Below, in pieces: positions 63,945 to 64,000 of a stretch of 64,000 nucleotides of DNA. How positions within the stretch are numbered: the first letter of the stretch is position 1; each line of letters starts with the position of its first letter. The DNA is from Aliarcobacter cibarius (lineage in GTDB: Bacteria > Campylobacterota > Campylobacteria > Campylobacterales > Arcobacteraceae), in NCBI RefSeq assembly GCF_013372265.1, contig NZ_CP054051.1, positions 248,001 to 312,000 on the forward strand. The letters are read 5' to 3'. The notes below the pieces were generated by a model. The model worked only from the letters and a program-made list of their open reading frames with translations. It made no database searches and had not been told where the DNA came from. The translations under genes and the position numbers were made by a program.

Positions 63945-64000
63945 TTAAGAATTTGTGATTGTAGTTTCAATTGTATTTTGAATAAGCACTTTATACGATG
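63945..64000 (-). CDS. Possible 3' end of a gene cut by the window edge
   Basis: The minus strand reads SYKVLIQNTIETTITNS and then a TAA stop at 63945-63947, right beside the bidirectional terminator. Only 17 codons are visible, so the product cannot be named. Confidence 0.35.
   Translation of the reverse strand, partial: SYKVLIQNTIETTITNS

Overview
The window is very AT-rich, and its gene content points to a Campylobacterota genome, most likely an Arcobacter-type bacterium. That placement is inferred from the paired PAS-protein/chemoreceptor genes of the CetB/CetA kind, the OprD-like porin and the overall codon use; there is no rRNA or other marker gene in the window. No tRNA, rRNA or CRISPR array was seen.

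Layout. (1) 0.1-6.0 kb is a scrap yard: a full-length Tn3-family transposase, fragments of IS4 and IS630 transposases, a YnfA-like membrane protein, a Sel1-repeat protein and the tails of a chemoreceptor gene and an EAL-domain gene. (2) 6.0-7.8 kb carries an intact CetB/CetA-like energy-taxis pair; a second, decayed pair lies at 30.3-31.5 kb. (3) 8.1-14.1 kb is a sulfur-trafficking block read leftwards: a MoaD/ThiS-like sulfur carrier, an E1-like activating enzyme fused to rhodanese, a family 2A encapsulin shell, its cysteine desulfurase cargo, then cysE, a small membrane protein and cysK. An IS110-type element (14.15-15.61 kb) sits directly upstream. (4) 15.7-29.8 kb is a sulfonate-acquisition island of four leftward transcription units with ABC importers, two SsuD monooxygenases, an amidohydrolase-like protein and a threonine-synthase-like enzyme. 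An Rrf2 regulator gene lies at its far end. A 15-bp palindrome recurs in front of all four units. (5) 30-36.5 kb holds a TolC-SPOR protein, a prephenate dehydratase and a porin. (6) 36.5-46.7 kb is a complete catechol meta-cleavage operon (ferredoxin, catechol 2,3-dioxygenase and the lower pathway to pyruvate and acetyl-CoA) that runs on into a truncated reductase gene and two transporters. (7) 46.8-48.3 kb is an IS4-like element whose transposase seems to need a -1 frameshift. (8) 48.5-54.1 kb encodes a toluene-4-monooxygenase-type system (tmoABCDE), an alcohol dehydrogenase and a flavoprotein. (9) 54.3-59.6 kb encodes a phenol hydroxylase (dmpKLMNOP type) and a TauE/SafE exporter. (10) 59.75-61.84 kb is a divergent two-component system, followed by an SDR gene and leuB.

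How it fits together. The monooxygenases would turn benzene/toluene-type compounds into phenols and catechols, and the meta operon would take the catechols to central metabolites. The strongest non-gene signal is a tandem direct repeat, TGCGA-N6-TGCGA, with exactly 11 bp between the starts of its two halves. It occurs upstream of both monooxygenase operons, the meta operon and the porin, with a weaker copy before the SDR gene; one copy lies in the divergent promoter of the two-component system, whose regulator has an OmpR-type DNA-binding domain. This suggests a single regulon for aromatic degradation. The sulfur half looks like a second regulon, with the palindromes as candidate operators for the Rrf2 protein.
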